A DNA stretch of 6,486 nt from assembly GCA_003978375.1 (NCBI GenBank), contig QNZW01000125.1, positions 1-6,486 on the forward strand. The letters run 5' to 3'. Position 1 is the first letter of the stretch, and every line of letters begins with the position of its first letter. The notes under the pieces are model-generated. The model was not told the origin of the DNA and did no database searches. It saw only the letters and a list, made by a program, of their open reading frames with translations. The translations under genes were made by a program, and so were the position numbers. Of the stretch, positions 5,596 to 6,486 are shown one piece after another. The DNA comes from Sulfurovum sp. Its GTDB lineage: Bacteria; Campylobacterota; Campylobacteria; Campylobacterales; Sulfurovaceae.

Positions 5596-6486
5596 ATGCG
5601 TCTCAAAAAAATCACACTTCACGGCTACAAAACCTTTGCCGATAAAACCGAAATCGTCTTCGACAGCAATATCACCGCCATCGTCGGGCCCAACGGCAGC
5701 GGCAAGAGCAACATCGCCGACGCCATCCGCTGGGTGATGGGCGAGCAGGCCTATTCGGTGCTGCGCGGCAAGAAGACCGAGGACATGATCTTCAACGGCA
5801 GCAATCAACGCTCCCGCATGGGCATGGCCGAAGTCAGCATCCTGCTGAATAACAGCGATAACTGGCTGCCCATCGATTTCGACGAGGTGGTCATCACCCG
5901 CCGCGCCTACCGCTCGGGCGATAACGAGTACTACATCAACGGCAGCCGCGTGCGCCTGCGCGATGTACACGAGCTGCTGGATCGCTCGGGCCTGGGACGC
6001 CGCACGCACACCGTCATCGGCCAGGGCATGATCGATCAGGCTCTCTCCCAGCGCCCGGAAGACCGCCGCATCCTGTTCGAGGAAGCCGCGGGCATCACCC
6101 ACTATCGCACCAAGCGGCGGCTGACTATCGACCGGCTGGACAAGACCCAGGACAATCTCACCCGGGTGCAGGATATCATCGCCGAAATCGAGCCGCGGCT
6201 GAAAAAGCTGGAGAAACAGGCGCAAAAAGCAATCCAGCACGATCAGATCAGCGCCGAACTGCGGGATTTGCTGCGCGTCTGGTACGGGTACAGCTGGCAT
6301 CAGGGCATCAGCAAGTTGGTGGACGCCAGGGCCGCGGTAGCGCACTGGCAGCAGGTCATCGAAAAGACCAACGCCCGCATCGAGGCTTTCAGCGCCAAAA
6401 CCAAGGCGCTGCGCAACCAGCAGATGGAGCTGCGCAGCCAGCTGGCCGAGTGGCGCCGGGAGCTGGCCGAGCTTGAAAACAAACGC
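5596..6486 (+). CDS. smc: chromosome segregation ATPase SMC, N-terminal part (3' end outside window)
   Basis: The frame is open for 297 codons from the ATG at 5596 to the window end. The N-terminus [16 protein letters not shown] is typical of SMC. Walker A is GPNGSGKS (residues 31-38), and VMGEQ with the LRGKK segment follows at about 47-60. VIGQGMIDQ (140-148) and the conserved FEEAAGI (161-167) mark the end of the N-terminal head half. From about residue 170 to the end the sequence is charged heptad coiled coil ([20 protein letters not shown]). Full SMC proteins are about 1,150-1,200 residues, so the hinge, returning coiled coil, signature motif and Walker B lie beyond the window. SMC with ScpA and ScpB organises and segregates the chromosome. 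Upstream is the rnc tail, consistent with an rnc-smc operon; only a weak GGA precedes the start. Confidence 0.95.
   Translation, partial: MRLKKITLHGYKTFADKTEIVFDSNITAIVGPNGSGKSNIADAIRWVMGEQAYSVLRGKKTEDMIFNGSNQRSRMGMAEVSILLNNSDNWLPIDFDEVVITRRAYRSGDNEYYINGSRVRLRDVHELLDRSGLGRRTHTVIGQGMIDQALSQRPEDRRILFEEAAGITHYRTKRRLTIDRLDKTQDNLTRVQDIIAEIEPRLKKLEKQAQKAIQHDQISAELRDLLRVWYGYSWHQGISKLVDARAAVAHWQQVIEKTNARIEAFSAKTKALRNQQMELRSQLAEWRRELAELENKR

Noticed and set aside
5491..6486. Long minus-strand reading frames opposite smc (5491-6345 and 6300-6482).
   Set aside because: They are antisense shadows of a well-conserved SMC coding frame in GC-rich DNA; the products are low-complexity Ala/Val/Asp-rich with no recognisable motif.
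5198..6486. The GC-rich segment as a horizontally acquired island in the AT-rich genome.
   Set aside because: It carries rnc and smc, core genes rarely transferred, with no integrase, tRNA, IS or direct-repeat boundary; a chimera explains the truncations more simply.

Overview
The window does not look like one continuous genome. Positions 1 to about 5,215 are AT-rich with short AT-rich intergenic DNA, and resemble a Campylobacterota (epsilonproteobacterial, Sulfurimonas/Sulfurovum-like) genome. That assignment rests on base composition and protein flavour only. From about 5,200 the sequence turns abruptly GC-rich. Its last 1.1 kb carries the end of rnc (RNase III) followed by the start of smc, a housekeeping gene order known from Firmicutes and Chloroflexi. 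The intergenic heptad repeats and GC content favour a Chloroflexi-like source, which is an inference.

Layout: (1) 1-2492, minus strand: a translationally coupled pair, an upstream membrane-anchored SGNH-like protein followed by a five-TM LtaS/sulfatase-superfamily enzyme that runs off the left edge. (2) 2493-2675: a divergent promoter region. (3) 2676-4373, plus strand: a complete cytoplasmic glycoside hydrolase-like protein with DUF5060, DUF4038 and collagen-binding-like domains (apiosidase/GH140-like). (4) 4341 to about 5216, minus strand: an SGNH/GDSL esterase with a fibronectin type III domain, convergent with and overlapping the hydrolase gene by 33 bp; its 5' end, including the GDS nucleophile block, is missing. 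(5) About 5198-5392, plus strand: a roughly 65-codon N-terminal fragment of a sodium:solute symporter. (6) About 5393-5494, plus strand: the last ~33 codons of RNase III. (7) 5495-5595: a spacer with a 7-bp phased GGAC repeat. (8) 5596-6486, plus strand: the N-terminal 297 codons of SMC.

Genes in the AT-rich part share a theme of envelope or glycan modification: a phospho-group transferase-like enzyme, two SGNH proteins and a glycosidase. No precise pathway can be read from the sequence. The two breakpoints, each cutting a gene within about 200 bp, fit a chimeric assembly or amplification product better than a natural fusion or island. I found no convincing new biological system. The most consequential observation is the double junction at 5,198-5,404.
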